NCBI GenBank assembly: GCA_900446925.1
Contig: UAVY01000004.1
Location: forward strand, 558,001-622,000
Origin: Citrobacter koseri
Lineage (GTDB): Bacteria; Pseudomonadota; Gammaproteobacteria; Enterobacterales; Enterobacteriaceae
DNA length: 64,000 bases
Direction of reading: 5' to 3'
Of the stretch, positions 50,785 through 61,892 are shown one piece after another. The position numbers and the translations under genes are program-made. How positions within the stretch are numbered: the stretch's first letter is position 1; every line of letters starts with the position of its first letter. The notes under the pieces are model-generated. The model saw only the letters and a list, made by a program, of their open reading frames with translations, was not told where the DNA came from and did not search any database.

Positions 50785-51521
50785 AACTTGAACAACAGCT
50801 AAAACAGCTGTCTTTCAGCGGGTTAGCTGCGGCGTTATTGCTGATGGTTGTCCCGGAACAGGCGTTCGCCATGCATATCATGGAGGGATTCCTGCCGCCG
50901 ATGTGGGCGTTGGCCTGGTGGGTGCTGTTTTTACCGTGCCTGTGGTACGGACTGGTGCGCCTGCGCCGTATCGTGCAGGAAGATAACAACCCAGAAGGTG
51001 CTGCTGGCATTGTGCGGGGCGTTTATCTTCGTGCTGTCGGCACTGAAAATTCCTTCTGTTACAGGCAGTTGCTCGCACCCGACAGGAGTAGGGCTTGCGG
51101 TGATTTTATTTGGCCCAGGCGTTGTGGCGATCCTCGGGGCGATTGTGCTGCTGTTTCAGGCGCTGCTGCTGGCGCATGGCGGCCTGACCACGCTGGGTGC
51201 GAACGGGATGTCGATGGCGGTTATCGGCCCCCCGTTGTCGGGTATCTGGTATGGCAAATGGCCTGCCGCGCCGGGCTGCGCCGCGATGTCGGCGTCTTTC
51301 TTTGCGCCATGCTGGCGGATCTGGTGACGTACTTCGTGACGTCGGTGCAGCTTGGGGTGGCGTTCCCGGACCCGCAGGCTGGGGCAATGGGTTCAGTGAT
51401 TAAATTTATGGGGATTTTCTGCCTGACGCAGATCCCCATTGCGATCGCGGAGGGGCTGCTGACCGTCATGATTTACGACCAGTTGACCAAACGCCGGTTG
51501 ATTACCGCACAAGGACATTAA
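50781..51521 (+). CDS. cbiM: Cobalt ECF transporter substrate-specific component CbiM
   Basis: Membrane S-component of the CbiMNQO cobalt importer. A signal-like segment ([16 protein letters not shown]) precedes [10 protein letters not shown], the conserved N-terminal metal-binding MHI motif. Also seen are [16 protein letters not shown] and [13 protein letters not shown]. Three insertions split the frame. The span is 741 bases, three over 738 for 245 residues. Confidence 0.93.
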   Translation: MKLEQQLKQLSFSGLAAALLLMVVPEQAFAMHIMEGFLPPMWALAWWVLFLPCLWYGLVRLRRIVQEDNNPEGAAGIVRGVYLRAVGTENSFCYRQLLAPDRSRACGDFIWPRRCGDPRGDCAAVSGAAAGAWRPDHAGCERDVDGGYRPPVVGYLVWQMACRAGLRRDVGVFLCAMLADLVTYFVTSVQLGVAFPDPQAGAMGSVIKFMGIFCLTQIPIAIAEGLLTVMIYDQLTKRRLITAQGH

Positions 51522-51522
51522 G

Positions 51523-51804
51523 ATGAAAAAGACGCTGATATTGTTAGCTATGGTGATTGCCCTGGTGATCCTGCCGTTTTTTATCGATCATGGCGGTGAG
51601 TTCGGTGGCTCTGACGGTGAAGCGGAAAGCCAGATCCAGGTGGTGGCGCCGCACTATGAACCGTGGTTCCAGCCATTGTATGAACCGGCCAGCGGTGAAA
51701 TTGAAAGTCTGCTGTTTACGCTGCAAGGTTCGCTTGGCGCGGCGGTGATTTTCTATATTCTCGGTTACAGCAAAGGCAGACAGCGCCGTGATGACCGGGC
51801 TTGA
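51523..51804 (+). CDS. cbiN: Cobalt ECF transporter accessory protein CbiN
   Basis: A 93-residue protein with two membrane segments (LILLAMVIALVILPFF and GSLGAAVIFYILGY) around a periplasmic loop containing GGSDGEAESQIQ. It stimulates CbiM. Intact; overlaps cbiQ. Confidence 0.95.
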   Translation: MKKTLILLAMVIALVILPFFIDHGGEFGGSDGEAESQIQVVAPHYEPWFQPLYEPASGEIESLLFTLQGSLGAAVIFYILGYSKGRQRRDDRA

Positions 51805-52469
51805 TCGACTCAGCTACCAGAGCCGCTGGCTTCATGTTACGCCGGTGCGTAAGTTTTTGCTCTGGTTGCTGATGATGATTCTGGCCTTTACCCTGCCTCC
51901 TTTGGGGCAGGGTAATTGAACTGGCGCTCATCGCCGGGCTGAGCTGCTGGCTGCTGCGGATTTCGTTCTGGCGCTGGTGTCGCTGGATGGCGATACCGTT
52001 TGGCTTTTTAAGCGTGGGCGTGGTGACGATTTTATTCAGCGTGAGCCGCGATCCTCACTCGTTACTGGCAAGCGTTCCGGTTGGCGATTACTGGCTGGGG
52101 GTGACCTCGTCAGGATTGAATACCGCCAATGAAACCTTCTGGCGCAGTCTGAGCGCGCTGGCGGCGACGTTCTGGCTGGTGTTGAATCTGCCGTTTCCGC
52201 AACTGATTATTTTGCTTAAGCGCGCGCATGTGCCACGGCTGCTGACCGAGCAGATCCTGCTGACATGGCGCTTTATTTTTATCCTGTTAGATGAAGCGCT
52301 GGCCATTCATCGCGCGCAAACGCTGCGTTTTGGCTATCGTAGTTTGCCGAAAGGCTATCGTTCTCTGGCAATGCTGGTGGGTTTGCTGTTTACGCGTGTG
52401 CTTATCCGCTATCAGCAAATGACCACCGTGCTTGATATCAAACTGTATCAGGGTGATTTTCACCTGTAA
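51791..52469 (+). CDS. cbiQ: Cobalt ECF transporter transmembrane component CbiQ
   Basis: T-component linking CbiM to the CbiO ATPase. It starts MTGLDRLSYQSRWLHVTPV, is rich in membrane segments, and has an Ala-rich coupling-helix region (EALAIHRAQTLRFGYR). An extra G near 51912 splits the frame. The span is 679 bases against 678 for 225 residues. Confidence 0.93.
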
Positions 52470-52477
52470 GGATTCGT

Positions 52478-53292
52478 ATGCTTGCCACCTCCGGTCTCTG
52501 GTTTCGCTATCAGGATGAGCAGGTGCTCAAGGGGCTAACGCTGGATTTCTCCCCCCATGCGGTTACCGGGCTGGTGGGCGCGAACGGCTGCGGAAAATCG
52601 ACGCTATTTATGAACCTGAGCGGTTTACTGCGCCCGCAAAAAGGCGAGGTTTTGTGGCAGGGAAAAGCGCTGGATTACAGTAAGCGCGGGCTGCTGGCGC
52701 TGCGCCAACAGGTGGCAACCGTTTTTCAGGACCCCGATCAACAAATTTTTTATACCGATATCGACAGCGATATCGCTTTTAGTCTGCGAAATCTAGGCGT
52801 GGCTGAGGATGAGATTGCCCGCCGCGTGGACGATGCGTTGACTCTGGTTGATGCGCAGCATTTCCGTCATCAGCCGATCCAGTGTTTAAGCCACGGGCAA
52901 AAAAAACGCGTGGCGATTGCGGGCGCGATGGTGTTGCAGGCCCGCTACCTGCTGCTGGATGAACCCACTGCCGGGCTTGATCCTGCCGGGCGCACGCAGA
53001 TGATCGCGATCATCAAGCGGATTGTGGCGCAGGGGAATCATGTGGTTATTTCCAGCCATGATATTGATCTCATTTATGAAGTCAGCGATGCCGTTTACGT
53101 GCTGCGCCGTGGCGAGGTACTGGCATACGGTGAGCCGGGGGCGGTGTTTGCACGCACTGAACTGATCGAACAAGCCGGGCTGACGCAACCGTGGCTGGTC
53201 AAACTGCATGCGCAACTGGGGTTGCCGCTGTGTAAAACGGAAGAAGAATTTTTTGGCGTATGCGAGAGAACGCGCTGAAGGAGGCGTCATGA
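52478..53292 (+). CDS. cbiO: Cobalt ECF transporter ATPase CbiO
   Basis: ABC ATPase with Walker [13 protein letters not shown]-loop [10 protein letters not shown], signature [13 protein letters not shown], Walker [13 protein letters not shown] and switch His SSHDID. A missing T in the T run near 53252 gives a false early stop at 53278. Corrected, the tail reads [12 protein letters not shown] and ends at 53292, overlapping cbiP. The span of 815 is one short of 816 for 271 residues. Confidence 0.93.
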
Positions 53293-54809
53293 CGCAGGCA
53301 ATAATGTTGCAGGGAACGGCATCAGATGTAGGTAAAAGCGTGCTGGTGGCGGGGCTGTGCCGCATCTTTTATCAGGATGGCCTGCGCACGGCGCCGTTTA
53401 AGTCACAGAATATGGCGCTGAATTCCGGCATTACGCCGGACGGCAAAGAGATGGGACGCGCGCAGATTTTCCAGGCGGAAGCGGCGGGCATTGCGCCGGA
53501 TGTGCGGATGAATCCGGTCCTGCTGAAACCGACCAGCGATCGGAAAAGCGCAGGTGGTATTGATGGGCAAAGTCGCCACCGATATGGACGCGGTTAGCTA
53601 CCATGAATATAAGCCGCGTCTGCGTGAGCAGATCCTCACGGTTTACAATAGCCTGGCGCAAGAATATGACGTTCTGGTGCTGGAGGGCGCCGGTAGCCCG
53701 GCGGAAATAAACCTGCGTGACCGCGACATCGTCAATATGGGGATGGCGGAAATGGCGCAATGCCCGGTCATTCTGGTGGCGGATATCGATCGCGGCGGCG
53801 TTTTTGCCTCTATCTACGGTACGCTGGCGCTGCTGCATGATAGTGAACGCGCCAGAGTGAAAGGGGTGATCATCAATAAGTTTCGCGGCGACGTGACGCT
53901 GCTCTACTCCGGCATTGAGCAAATTGAAGCGCTGACCGGCGTGCCGGTTCTGGGCGTGATGCCCTGGCTGGAGGTCGATCTTGAAGATGAGGATGGCGTG
54001 GCGCTGCAAAAAGGCAAATACCTGCGTACCGATAGGCGTGATATCGACATTGCCGTTGTTCAGGTGCCGCACATCTCGAATTTCACCGATTTCAACGCGC
54101 TGGCGGCGCAGCCGGATGTTCGCGTGCGCTATGTGCGCCACCCTGAAGAACTGGTGGGCGCGGACCTGATAATCCTGCCGGGCAGCAAAAATACGCTTGG
54201 CGATCTGGTCTGGCTGCGTGAAAGCGCAATGGCGCATGGCGTGTTGCAGGCGCATCGTCAGGGCGTACCGGTGGCAGGCATCTGTGGCGGCTATCAGATG
54301 CTGGCGACACCATTATTGATGAGGTGGAGTCCGGGCTGGGCACGCTTCCCGGTCTTGGTCTGCTTAATACCGTCACGCACTTCGCGCAGGATAAAACCAC
54401 CACGCAGGTTGAAGGGCAGATGGCCTCTGTGCTGCCGGGATGGCTGGCGGCGGCGTCTGGCCTGGCGGTGCGCGGGTATGAAATTCATATGGGCGAGACG
54501 ACACTGAATGCACAATGCCAGCCAGCCATGACGTTACGCAAAGGCGAAAACGCTATCGCTGACGGCGCGGTAACGGACGACGGACTGGTCTTTGGCACCT
54601 ATCTTCATGGTTTGTTCGACAGCGATGCGTTCACGCGGGCGCTGGTCAATGGCCTGCGCGTGCGTAAGGGGCTGACGCCGCTGGATCACGCCTCCCATTA
54701 CGCGCAATATAAATCGCAGCAGTTTGATCTGCTGGCGGATGCGATGCGACAACACATCGATATTGAGAAAATTTATACCATCATGCAGCAGCACCAGGAG
54801 CCCGTATGA
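53289..54809 (+). CDS. cbiP: Cobyric acid synthase
   Basis: Amidates the b, d, e and g side chains of adenosylcobyrinate diamide with glutamine and ATP. The N-terminal nucleotide fold has [17 protein letters not shown]. The C-terminal glutaminase has the Cys in [12 protein letters not shown] and His in [10 protein letters not shown]. Two opposite indels, near 53548 and 54305, keep the span exactly at 1521 bases (506 residues). Confidence 0.94.
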
Positions 54810-55351
54810 TGATTCTGGTGACCGGCGGCGCGCGTAGCGGGAAAAGCCGCCATGCGGAGGCGTTAATCGCGGATTCGCCGCAGGTGCTGTACATCGCCAC
54901 GTCGCAGATTTTTGATGAGGAGATGGCGGCGCGAATTCAGCACCATCGGGATGGCAGACCGCCGCACTGGCGGACAGCGGAATGCTGGCGGCATCTTGAT
55001 GCGCTGATTACGCCAGATAACGCCCCCGAAGAGGCCATTCTGCTGGAGTGTATCACGACCATGGTGACCAATTTATTGTTCGCGATGGGCGGCGATACGG
55101 ACCCGGACAACTGGGATTACGCGGCGATGGAGCAGGCGATTGAAGACGAAATTCGCACGTTGATCGACGCCTGTCAGCGCTGTCCGGCTCAGGTGGTTCT
55201 GGTGACCAATGAGGTGGGCATGGGCATTGTCCCGGAAAATCGTCTGGCGCGACATTTTCGCGACATCGCCGGGCGCGTCAATCAGCGTCTGGCTGCGGCG
55301 GCGGATGAGGTCTGGCTGGTGGTATCGGGTATTGGAGTCAAAATTAAATGA
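54806..55351 (+). CDS. cobU: Adenosylcobinamide kinase / guanylyltransferase
   Basis: Phosphorylates adenosylcobinamide and transfers GMP to it in nucleotide-loop assembly. P-loop [15 protein letters not shown]; the guanylylated His lies in [29 protein letters not shown] is conserved. 181 residues, intact, overlapping cbiP and cobS by four bases each. Confidence 0.95.
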   Translation: MMILVTGGARSGKSRHAEALIADSPQVLYIATSQIFDEEMAARIQHHRDGRPPHWRTAECWRHLDALITPDNAPEEAILLECITTMVTNLLFAMGGDTDPDNWDYAAMEQAIEDEIRTLIDACQRCPAQVVLVTNEVGMGIVPENRLARHFRDIAGRVNQRLAAAADEVWLVVSGIGVKIK

Positions 55352-56092
55352 GTAAGTTGTTCTGGGGCGATGCTCGCTTTTATTTCGCGTTTGCCTGTTC
55401 CGACCCGTTGGTCTCAGGGGCTGGATTTTGAGGAGTATTCCCGCGGTATTGTGACATTCCCGCTAATCGGCATGCTGCTGGGCGCGATTGGCGGCCTGGT
55501 GTTTGTGGCGCTTCAGTCCTGGTGCGGCATTCCACTGGCGGCCCTGTTTTGCGTTCTGACGCTGGCGCTGCTGACCGGCGGTTTTCACCTCGACGGTCTG
55601 GCGGATACCTGTGACGGTATTTTTTCCGCCCGCCGCCGGGAGCGGATGCTGGAAATTATGCGTGACAGCCGCCTGGGCACCCACGGCGGGCTGGCGTTGA
55701 TTTTTGTCCTGCTGGCGAAAGTGCTGGTGATTAGCGAACTGGCGCTGAGAGGCACGCCGATGCTGGCGGCGCTGGCGATGGCCTGCGCGGCGGGGCGCGG
55801 TGTCGCCGTATTGCTGATGTATCGTCATCGCTATGCCCGTGAAGAAGGGCTGGGCAACGTGTTTATCGGCAAAGTTACCGGGCGACAAACCTGCGTTACG
55901 CTGGGATTAACCGCTATTCTCGCGGCGATACTCATGCCGGGGATGCACGGGGTCGCTGCGCTGGTGGTCACTCTGGCGGCAATTTTTATTCTTGGGCAAT
56001 TATTAAAACGCATGTTGGGTGGGCAAACCGGCGATACGCTGGGTGCGGCGATTGAACTTGGCGAGTTGATCTTCCTGCTGGCTCTGCTGTGA
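55348..56092 (+). CDS. cobS: Cobalamin (5'-phosphate) synthase CobS
   Basis: Polytopic membrane enzyme joining adenosylcobinamide-GDP with alpha-ribazole. It starts MSKLFW at 55348. An extra G near 55366 shifts into [14 protein letters not shown]. The acidic metal-binding motif [19 protein letters not shown] and the end [17 protein letters not shown] are conserved. The span is 745 bases against 744 for 247 residues. Confidence 0.94.
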
Positions 56093-56117
56093 GCCAGCCA
56101 ACACGATGAGAACCCTT

Positions 56118-57176
56118 ATGCAGACGTTAACCTCTTTACTCCGTGACATTCCCAAACCGGACAGCGACGCAATGGCGCACGCCCGGCAACACATTGACGG
56201 CTTGCTCAAGCCGCCGGGCAGCCTCGGGCGCCTGGAAGCGCTGGCCGTACAGTTAGCGGGGATGCCCGGTCTCAACGGCATTCCGCATGTCGGTAAGAAG
56301 GCGATGCTGGTGATGTGCGCCGATCATGGCGTGTGGGATGAAGGGGTTGCGGTCTCGCCGAAAGTTGTCACCGCCATTCAGGCGGCCAACATGACGCAGG
56401 GAACAACCGGTGTTTGCGTACTGGCTGCTCAGGCCGGAGCAAAAGTCCATGTGATTGACGTCGGGATTGATGCCGACCCGATCCCCGGCGTGGTGAATAT
56501 GCGCGTGGCGCGTGGGTGCGGGAATATCGCGACAGGCCCGGCGATGAGCCGCGTTCAGGCCGAAGAACTGCTGCTGGAAGTGATACGCTACACCCGCGAA
56601 CTGGCGCAAAGCGGCGTGACGCTGTTTGGCGTTGGCGAACTGGGAATGGCGAATACCACCCCTGCGGCGGCGATTGTGAGTGTACTGACCGGTAGCGATG
56701 CCGAAGATGTGGTGGGGATTGGCGCGAATCTTCCGCTCTCCAGAATTGGCAATAAAGTTGAGGTTGTGCGCCGCGCCATTGCGGTGAACCGGCCCGATCC
56801 GCGTGATGGCGTTGAGGTGCTGGCGAAGGTGGGCGGTTTTGACCTGGTCGGTATGGCGGGCGTGATGCTGGGCGCCGCGTCATGTGGATTGCCGGTTGTG
56901 CTGGATGGTTTTCTCTCCTATTCTGCGGCGCTGGCGGCGTGTCAGGTTGCGCCGGAAATTAAACCGTATCTGATTCCGTCGCATTTCTCGGCAGAGAAGG
57001 GTGCGCGGATTGCGCTGGAGCACCTGGAGCTGGAGCCGTATCTGCATATGGGAATGCGTCTTGGCGAAGGCAGCGGCGCAGCGCTGGCAATGCCCATCGT
57101 TGAAGCCGCCTGCGCGATGTACCGCAACATGGGGCAACTGGCGGCAAGTAATATTGTCCTGCCGAATGGTAAATAA
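56118..57176 (+). CDS. cobT: Nicotinate-nucleotide:DMB phosphoribosyltransferase
   Basis: Makes alpha-ribazole phosphate for the lower ligand of cobalamin. [31 protein letters not shown] and the catalytic Glu in [13 protein letters not shown] are seen. The start [10 protein letters not shown] at 56118 gives 352 residues; a Met four codons upstream is possible. Intact. It looks roughly 85% identical to remembered Typhimurium CobT, which argues against S. enterica subspecies I. Confidence 0.94.
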   Translation: MQTLTSLLRDIPKPDSDAMAHARQHIDGLLKPPGSLGRLEALAVQLAGMPGLNGIPHVGKKAMLVMCADHGVWDEGVAVSPKVVTAIQAANMTQGTTGVCVLAAQAGAKVHVIDVGIDADPIPGVVNMRVARGCGNIATGPAMSRVQAEELLLEVIRYTRELAQSGVTLFGVGELGMANTTPAAAIVSVLTGSDAEDVVGIGANLPLSRIGNKVEVVRRAIAVNRPDPRDGVEVLAKVGGFDLVGMAGVMLGAASCGLPVVLDGFLSYSAALAACQVAPEIKPYLIPSHFSAEKGARIALEHLELEPYLHMGMRLGEGSGAALAMPIVEAACAMYRNMGQLAASNIVLPNGK

Positions 57177-57285
57177 AGATAAGCCGTATCGTTTCCCTTC
57201 GGTGGCGCTCATTCGCTGTTAACGTCGGAAAGGCGATAAAAAAGCTATAATTAACCGACATCTGCTGCGATTTGAGGAAAGGGAA

Positions 57286-58218
57286 ATGATGCCTCGTGTG
57301 AAATTGTTTTGTTCTTTTATTCTGCTGTTCGCAAGCCAGAGCGCGCTGGCGGTAAGTTATCCACTACCGCCAGAAGGGAGTCGTCTGGTCGGCAACCCGC
57401 TGACGATAACCGTCCCGGACAATAATACTCAACCGCTGGAAGCGTTTGCGGCGCAGTACGGACAGGGGCTGAGCAATATGCTCGAAGCGAATCCCGATGT
57501 GGACGTCTTTTTGCCGAAGTCCGATTCGACGCTGGTGGTGCCGCAGCAGCTTATTTTGCCGGATACCGTGCGTGAAGGCATTGTGGTTAACGTGGCGGAA
57601 ATGCGTCTTTACTACTATCCGAAAGGGGGCGATACCGTTGATGTCCTGCCGATTGGCATTGGCGAGGCGGGGCGAGAAACCCCACGTAACTGGGTGACTG
57701 CGGTAGAGCGTAAGCAGGAGGCGCCGAGCTGGACGCCGACGGCGAATACCCGACGTGAATATGCTAAACGAGGCGAAAGTCTGCCCGCGTTTGTCCCCGC
57801 CGGGCCGGATAACCCGATGGGGCTGTATGCAATTTATATCGGTAAGCTGTATGCCATTCATGGCACAAATGCGAACTTCGGTATTGGGCTGCGCGTGAGC
57901 CAGGGGTGCATCCGGTTGCGTAACGATGACATCAAATACCTGTTTGACAGTGTGCCGGTGGGCACTCGCGTGCAGATTATCGATCAACCGCTGAAAACTA
58001 CCGTCGAAGCGGACGGCAGTCGCTGGATTGAAGTGCATGAGCCGTTATCGCGTAATCGCACTGAATTTGAATCCGACAAAAAAGTACCGCTGCCGATCAC
58101 GCCGGTGATGCGTACTTTTATGAAGGGCGACGGCGTTGACATTCATCGCGTCAACGAGGCGCTGGAGCGCCGCTCCGGGATGCCGACAAATATCAGCGCG
58201 GGTCTGACGGGGTTCTGA
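57286..58218 (+). CDS. erfK: L,D-transpeptidase ErfK (LdtA-type)
   Basis: Periplasmic enzyme attaching Braun lipoprotein to peptidoglycan. It has a signal peptide ending SQSALAVSY, a LysM-like segment ([20 protein letters not shown]), and a YkuD catalytic domain with [10 protein letters not shown] and [11 protein letters not shown] (catalytic Cys). 310 residues, intact. It converges with the LysR gene and overlaps its end by 26 bases. Confidence 0.94.
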   Translation: MMPRVKLFCSFILLFASQSALAVSYPLPPEGSRLVGNPLTITVPDNNTQPLEAFAAQYGQGLSNMLEANPDVDVFLPKSDSTLVVPQQLILPDTVREGIVVNVAEMRLYYYPKGGDTVDVLPIGIGEAGRETPRNWVTAVERKQEAPSWTPTANTRREYAKRGESLPAFVPAGPDNPMGLYAIYIGKLYAIHGTNANFGIGLRVSQGCIRLRNDDIKYLFDSVPVGTRVQIIDQPLKTTVEADGSRWIEVHEPLSRNRTEFESDKKVPLPITPVMRTFMKGDGVDIHRVNEALERRSGMPTNISAGLTGF

Positions 58219-59095
58219 CGTTTCTCCGCGCAATCTCCAGAAAAGCCTTTACCGCGCCGTTATTGTCGTTCTTTCTGCTGAGCAGCATCAGATTAGCCGA
58301 TAATTCCGGCGCGTCGAGAGGGCGATAGACCAGGCCGGGAATGGCGATGTGCATCAGCGGTTCAGGCACCAGCGCCAGCCCTTGCCCGGCGGCGGCCAGA
58401 GCCAGTACGCTGAGTGTGCTGGAGGTGCAATGGGCGACGTGCGGAACATGACCCATAATCTCTGTGAGCATCATATAAAGCGGCTCATCCGCACGGTGGG
58501 TGTCGTAGAAAATAAGGGGCTCTTCAGCCAGCATATCTACCGTCAAATGGGTTTCACAAGCCAGCGGATGATCGTCGGCGATGGCGACCATCCGGCCCCA
58601 GAGGCCTATTTTTTCAGCCGCTAATTCTGGCTGGCGTACGTTATGGTGATCGGGTGTGTAACCAATGTCGAGCTGGCCGCTCAGAATGGCATCCGCTTGT
58701 AGCAACGGCGCGATTTCGCACACGACCAGTTCCGCATCGGGATAGGCCTGGCGAAAGGCGCGCAGATCTTCTGTCAATTTGCCGCTGAACACCGCGTTGC
58801 CAGCAAAGCCGACGCGCACAAGACCCGTTTCTCCGCGCATCGACCGTTGTACTGTCAGACGGGCATGTTCCGCCTGCTCAAGCGTGCGTTGCGCTTCAGT
58901 CTGCAACAATTTTCCCGCTTCGGTTAACTCAACTTTCCGGCTGGTACGAATAAACAGCGGGCCGCCTAACTCTTCTTCCAGTGCCTTGATCTGCATGCTC
59001 AGCGCGGGAGGAACAATATTGAGTTTTTCGGCGGCGCGGCCAAAGTGTCCTTCTTGTGCAACGGCAAGAAAATAGCGTAAGTGGCGCAGATCCAT
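58193..59095 (-). CDS. LysR-family transcriptional regulator
   Basis: A 300-residue regulator with an N-terminal helix-turn-helix ([45 protein letters not shown]) and a substrate-binding domain from about residue 90 ([17 protein letters not shown]). It is divergent from the SnoaL-like and TRAP genes, which are therefore its likely targets. The family resembles regulators of aromatic or carboxylate catabolism; the effector is unknown. Intact. Confidence 0.88.
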   Translation of the reverse strand: MDLRHLRYFLAVAQEGHFGRAAEKLNIVPPALSMQIKALEEELGGPLFIRTSRKVELTEAGKLLQTEAQRTLEQAEHARLTVQRSMRGETGLVRVGFAGNAVFSGKLTEDLRAFRQAYPDAELVVCEIAPLLQADAILSGQLDIGYTPDHHNVRQPELAAEKIGLWGRMVAIADDHPLACETHLTVDMLAEEPLIFYDTHRADEPLYMMLTEIMGHVPHVAHCTSSTLSVLALAAAGQGLALVPEPLMHIAIPGLVYRPLDAPELSANLMLLSRKNDNNGAVKAFLEIARRNVRTPSDPR

Positions 59096-59205
59096 ACGAC
59101 GGCCTCATCATTCATCTAAACTGAATAATCTGTAAGATTTATCTATTGGATTTTAACGTTAATGGCGAGGAAACTGAATCCACTTAACTGGCTGGAGTAA
59201 AAATT

Positions 59206-59797
59206 ATGCACAATCACCTGGCGGATCGTCAGCAAATTACCGATCTTCTCACTGGCTGGATGCATCGCGATCTGGGCGAGTGGGAGCAACTTCGCGGGCT
59301 GTTTCACCCGGATGGCACCATTGAGATAACCTGGTTTGAAGGGCTGGCGAGCGATTTTGTTGACGGCTCAATGCGTATGGGCGCCTCTGATATCCGCACC
59401 AAGCATTTGATTGGCACGCCGGTAGTGACCTTCAATAGCAGCGTCAACCGCGCCATTGTAGAAACCAATGCCATGATCATCGGCGGAGAATGTGAAGCTG
59501 AATCTGGGGATGGTGACCCATAATCGCTTTTACGATATGGCAGAAAAACGCGATGGCGTGTGGAAACTCTTCAGACGCCAGAGCATTTATGACATGGGGA
59601 GTTTTACCTTCCCGCTGGGCGTGGTCGATATTGATCAAAGCGCGGTAGCAAAATACCCGCGAGAATACGCCGCGCTGGCATACCTGCTGGAAAAAAGCGG
59701 ATTTCCGGTCACACGTGTATTCGCAACGCGCGGTAGTGCGCTCGAACAGCAGATGAAAACCGAAGGGCAGCGCTGGCTGTCTGAGCCCGTTGTTTAA
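59206..59797 (+). CDS. SnoaL-like (NTF2-fold) protein
   Basis: About 196 residues. DLLTGWMHRDLGEWEQLRGLFHPDGTIEITWF and the later NRFYDMAEKRDGVWKLFRRQSIYDMGSF fit the SnoaL-like cone-shaped domain of small hydrolases, isomerases or hydroxylase partners; the substrate is unknown. It starts after CTGGAGTAAAAATT. One extra base near 59495 splits the frame. It is divergent from the LysR gene and upstream of a TRAP binding protein, so a catabolic role is inferred. Confidence 0.72.
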
Positions 59798-59845
59798 GCT
59801 TCATCAGCGACTGTGATCATCATGATTCTCAAAAGGATAAGAGAA

Positions 59846-60973
59846 ATGCTCACCACTATACCAGGACGAAAATGCATCGCCGTTCTGTTTGCGATGCTAA
59901 TGTTTCCCGGTGCGGCTTCGGCTGCGCAAACCCTAATCTACAGCGACCATGAACCGCTGGGTGGAATGCGCACTCGTTTTATCAATGACGTATTTTTCCC
60001 CGCAATCGAAAAAGAGTCGCATGGTCGCCTGAAGGTAGAGGCGCACTGGGGAGGTGAGCTAAGTGATGGTTATACGGCTCTGGCTCTGGCGGGAAAGGGG
60101 GACAAAGCGGATATGGCCGTTGTTGTACCTGAATATGCGGCTAAGGCATTACCATTGCAGCAAATCTTTAAAAGCTTCCCCCGTCGGCCCTGCCGGGGAA
60201 AAGCAGGTTGCTTTCTTTCGCCGCGTTTATGCGGATATCCCGGATTTTTCGGCAGAACTCAAGAAAGAAAATGTGGTGAATGTTTTCATTGCGACCGGCT
60301 ATCCGCTGGCTTTTTTTAGCACTACCGCGCTGAGTAATCCTGAAGGACTTAAGGGGGGGAACGTGGCGCTCCGCCAGTTTCTGGCACCAGGGGTTTCTGA
60401 AAAATGTCGGCGCTAAAGCCGTGACCATGCCCTGGGGAGATGAAACCTACAAGGCCTTACAAAGCGGAAGTCTCGACGGATTAATGTTGAATGTGGATAG
60501 CGGCTATGCGTTAAATGCTCAGCGATTCGCGCCTGATGTGCTGGTTTCGCGGGATCTCTGGCTTTGGGCATGTTTACCTGCTGGTGATGAATAAAAACAC
60601 CTGGGATAACCTTTTCCCGCGACGATCGGGCGGCGATTCAGCGGGCTGCTGACATTGCTTATCAATCCCTGGGTTCCGTAATGGATAAAAGTTTCACCAC
60701 ACAAGTCGCCGATCTGGAAAAAAGCGGTGCGACGGTCAGGATTCTGCACTCTGAAGACGTTGCGCAATGGAAAGCCGCCACCCCGATACCAGGGAGATTC
60801 AGTCTGAGTGGGTGAAGGAACAGGAAAAGAACGGGCTTACCGAGGCGGGAAGGGTGATGAAACAGGTCAGTAGCATTCTGGACGAGATGATGTCTCCGGC
60901 CCCTTAAGCGAGAAGGCAAAACGTAACGCTCGGGAACGTATTGCGACAATTGCCTGATAAAAGGGCCGAATAA
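59846..60973 (+). CDS. TRAP-type (DctP-like) periplasmic binding protein
   Basis: Signal peptide MLTTIPGRKCIAVLFAMLMF to ASAAQ, then TRAP-SBP features: RTRFINDVFFPAIEKES, GKGDKADMAVVVPEYA, MPWGDETYKALQSGSLDGL, and VYLLVMNKNTW. At least six indels (near 60180, 60360, 60560, 60615, 60785 and 60900) split the frame. Such density could be error or decay. No DctQ/DctM membrane genes follow, so a transporter here is incomplete. The last ~38 codons lie in a duplicated segment (60859-61228). Confidence 0.7.
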
Positions 60974-60987
60974 CCATTTTCGGCCCT
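60961..60987. terminator. Hairpin at the convergent gene ends, copy 1
   Basis: AGGGCCGAA / TTCGGCCCT pairs around the TAA of the TRAP gene; it is repeated near 62563-62590. It may serve the convergent transcripts. Confidence 0.6.
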
Positions 60988-61002
60988 GGCGTGCATCATT
61001 TT

Positions 61003-61228
61003 TTATAATTCTTTGGTGGCTGATAGCAGCATTTTTCGCATACGTTCCATGACGGTATTTAAGTCCACCGCGCGTTTAATCATACTGCGTATTCTGGTCT
61101 GAATCATTGATGCCCTTTTTGACATACCGGGCAATATATTGCAGAACGTACTTATCCTCATCACTGTGGGTGCGTAATGACAGGTTCTCTACGGTCTGCA
61201 ATATCTGACTCGCCAGCGACTGACGCTG
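61003..61228 (-). pseudogene. Truncated C-terminal remnant of a YbdK-family gene
   Basis: Encodes only the last ~75 residues (RQRQSLASQILQTVENLSLR, EDKYVLQYIARYVKKGIND) of the YbdK-like protein whose full copy ends at 62607. Upstream, at 61229, the similarity stops abruptly and unrelated sequence begins. It is part of direct-repeat copy 1 and has no start of its own, so it is a duplication remnant. Confidence 0.82.
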
Positions 61229-61388
61229 GCGGGAGTGGGCTCTTATATCCTTAAACGACGGCTGAATCATAAAACATTCTGTAGCGCTGATGTTGTTGAA
61301 TCCACCGGAGGACGAAAAAAAAAGTATAATGACTGTTAAGGACGGCCGCGAATTGGGATTAATTTAGCAGCCGTCATAATTTCCCTAT

Positions 61389-61892
61389 TTAATTGGTAGT
61401 TGCAGCATGTTGCTTCGCTTTCTCAATGACGTGCGCGTCAAATATGTAATGCTCATAACCGGCGGTAACATTCTTCACTCTGTATATTTTCCACTTGCCG
61501 CCCTCTCTTTTTAGGTAGACTCCAATTTGATACGTCTGATTGTTTTGTCGACCCAACCAAACATCGACGTATTCACCACCAAAACAGTTTTTAGCTTTTC
61601 CAACTTTCAATAAGGGGATCCAATCTGCTGAATAATCTTGCGCATATGTATAGTAATCGGTGTCGATAATCTCCTGCTCATAAATATGAGAGATAGTATT
61701 TAGTTGGGCTAGCGTATCCTTCGAAATATATTCATCCATCTTTTCAGGCGCAGGCTTTATTTTCCCTTCACTATTTGCAAACACGTTTAGATAGTAAGTG
61801 TAGAAATCTGAAACACGCCGTTCTGCGTTATCGCGTCCTGAGCTGCACGCGGTAATTGCAAATATCATGAGAACAACATAAAGGGCTTTCAT
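61389..61892 (-). CDS. Lipoprotein, candidate immunity protein of the adjacent amidase
   Basis: 167 residues from the ATG at 61892. The signal MKALYVVLMIFAITAC carries a lipobox with Cys16 followed by Ser, predicting an outer-membrane lipoprotein facing the periplasm. The rest (RRVSDFYTYYLNVFANSEGK, YDY-rich middle, GGKWKIYRVKNVTAGY) fits the DUF3828 type of small periplasmic proteins. Its start overlaps the stop of the amidase gene (TGATG), the tight coupling expected of toxin and immunity genes. It is intact and less GC-rich than its surroundings. The immunity role is inferred. Confidence 0.62.
   Translation of the reverse strand: MKALYVVLMIFAITACSSGRDNAERRVSDFYTYYLNVFANSEGKIKPAPEKMDEYISKDTLAQLNTISHIYEQEIIDTDYYTYAQDYSADWIPLLKVGKAKNCFGGEYVDVWLGRQNNQTYQIGVYLKREGGKWKIYRVKNVTAGYEHYIFDAHVIEKAKQHAATTN

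Larger units (their letters stand above)
60859..61228. repeat. Direct repeat, copy 1
   Basis: About 370 bases, nearly identical to 62462-62832. It covers the 3' end of the TRAP binding-protein gene (+), a terminator-like hairpin around its stop, and the 3' end of a YbdK-family gene (-). Differences are mostly single bases. The identity begins at GAAACAGGTCAG and ends at GACTGACGCTG. Confidence 0.9.

Noticed and set aside
53208..53597. Fusion of cbiO and cbiP suggested by an open frame running through the junction
   Set aside because: It reads through out of frame with the conserved CbiO body. Restoring one T near 53252 gives the family C-terminus and a stop overlapping the cbiP ATG.
53431..54255. 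A 274-codon minus-strand frame opposite cbiP
   Set aside because: Antisense shadow of cbiP with His/Gln/Arg-rich composition and no neighbours on that strand.
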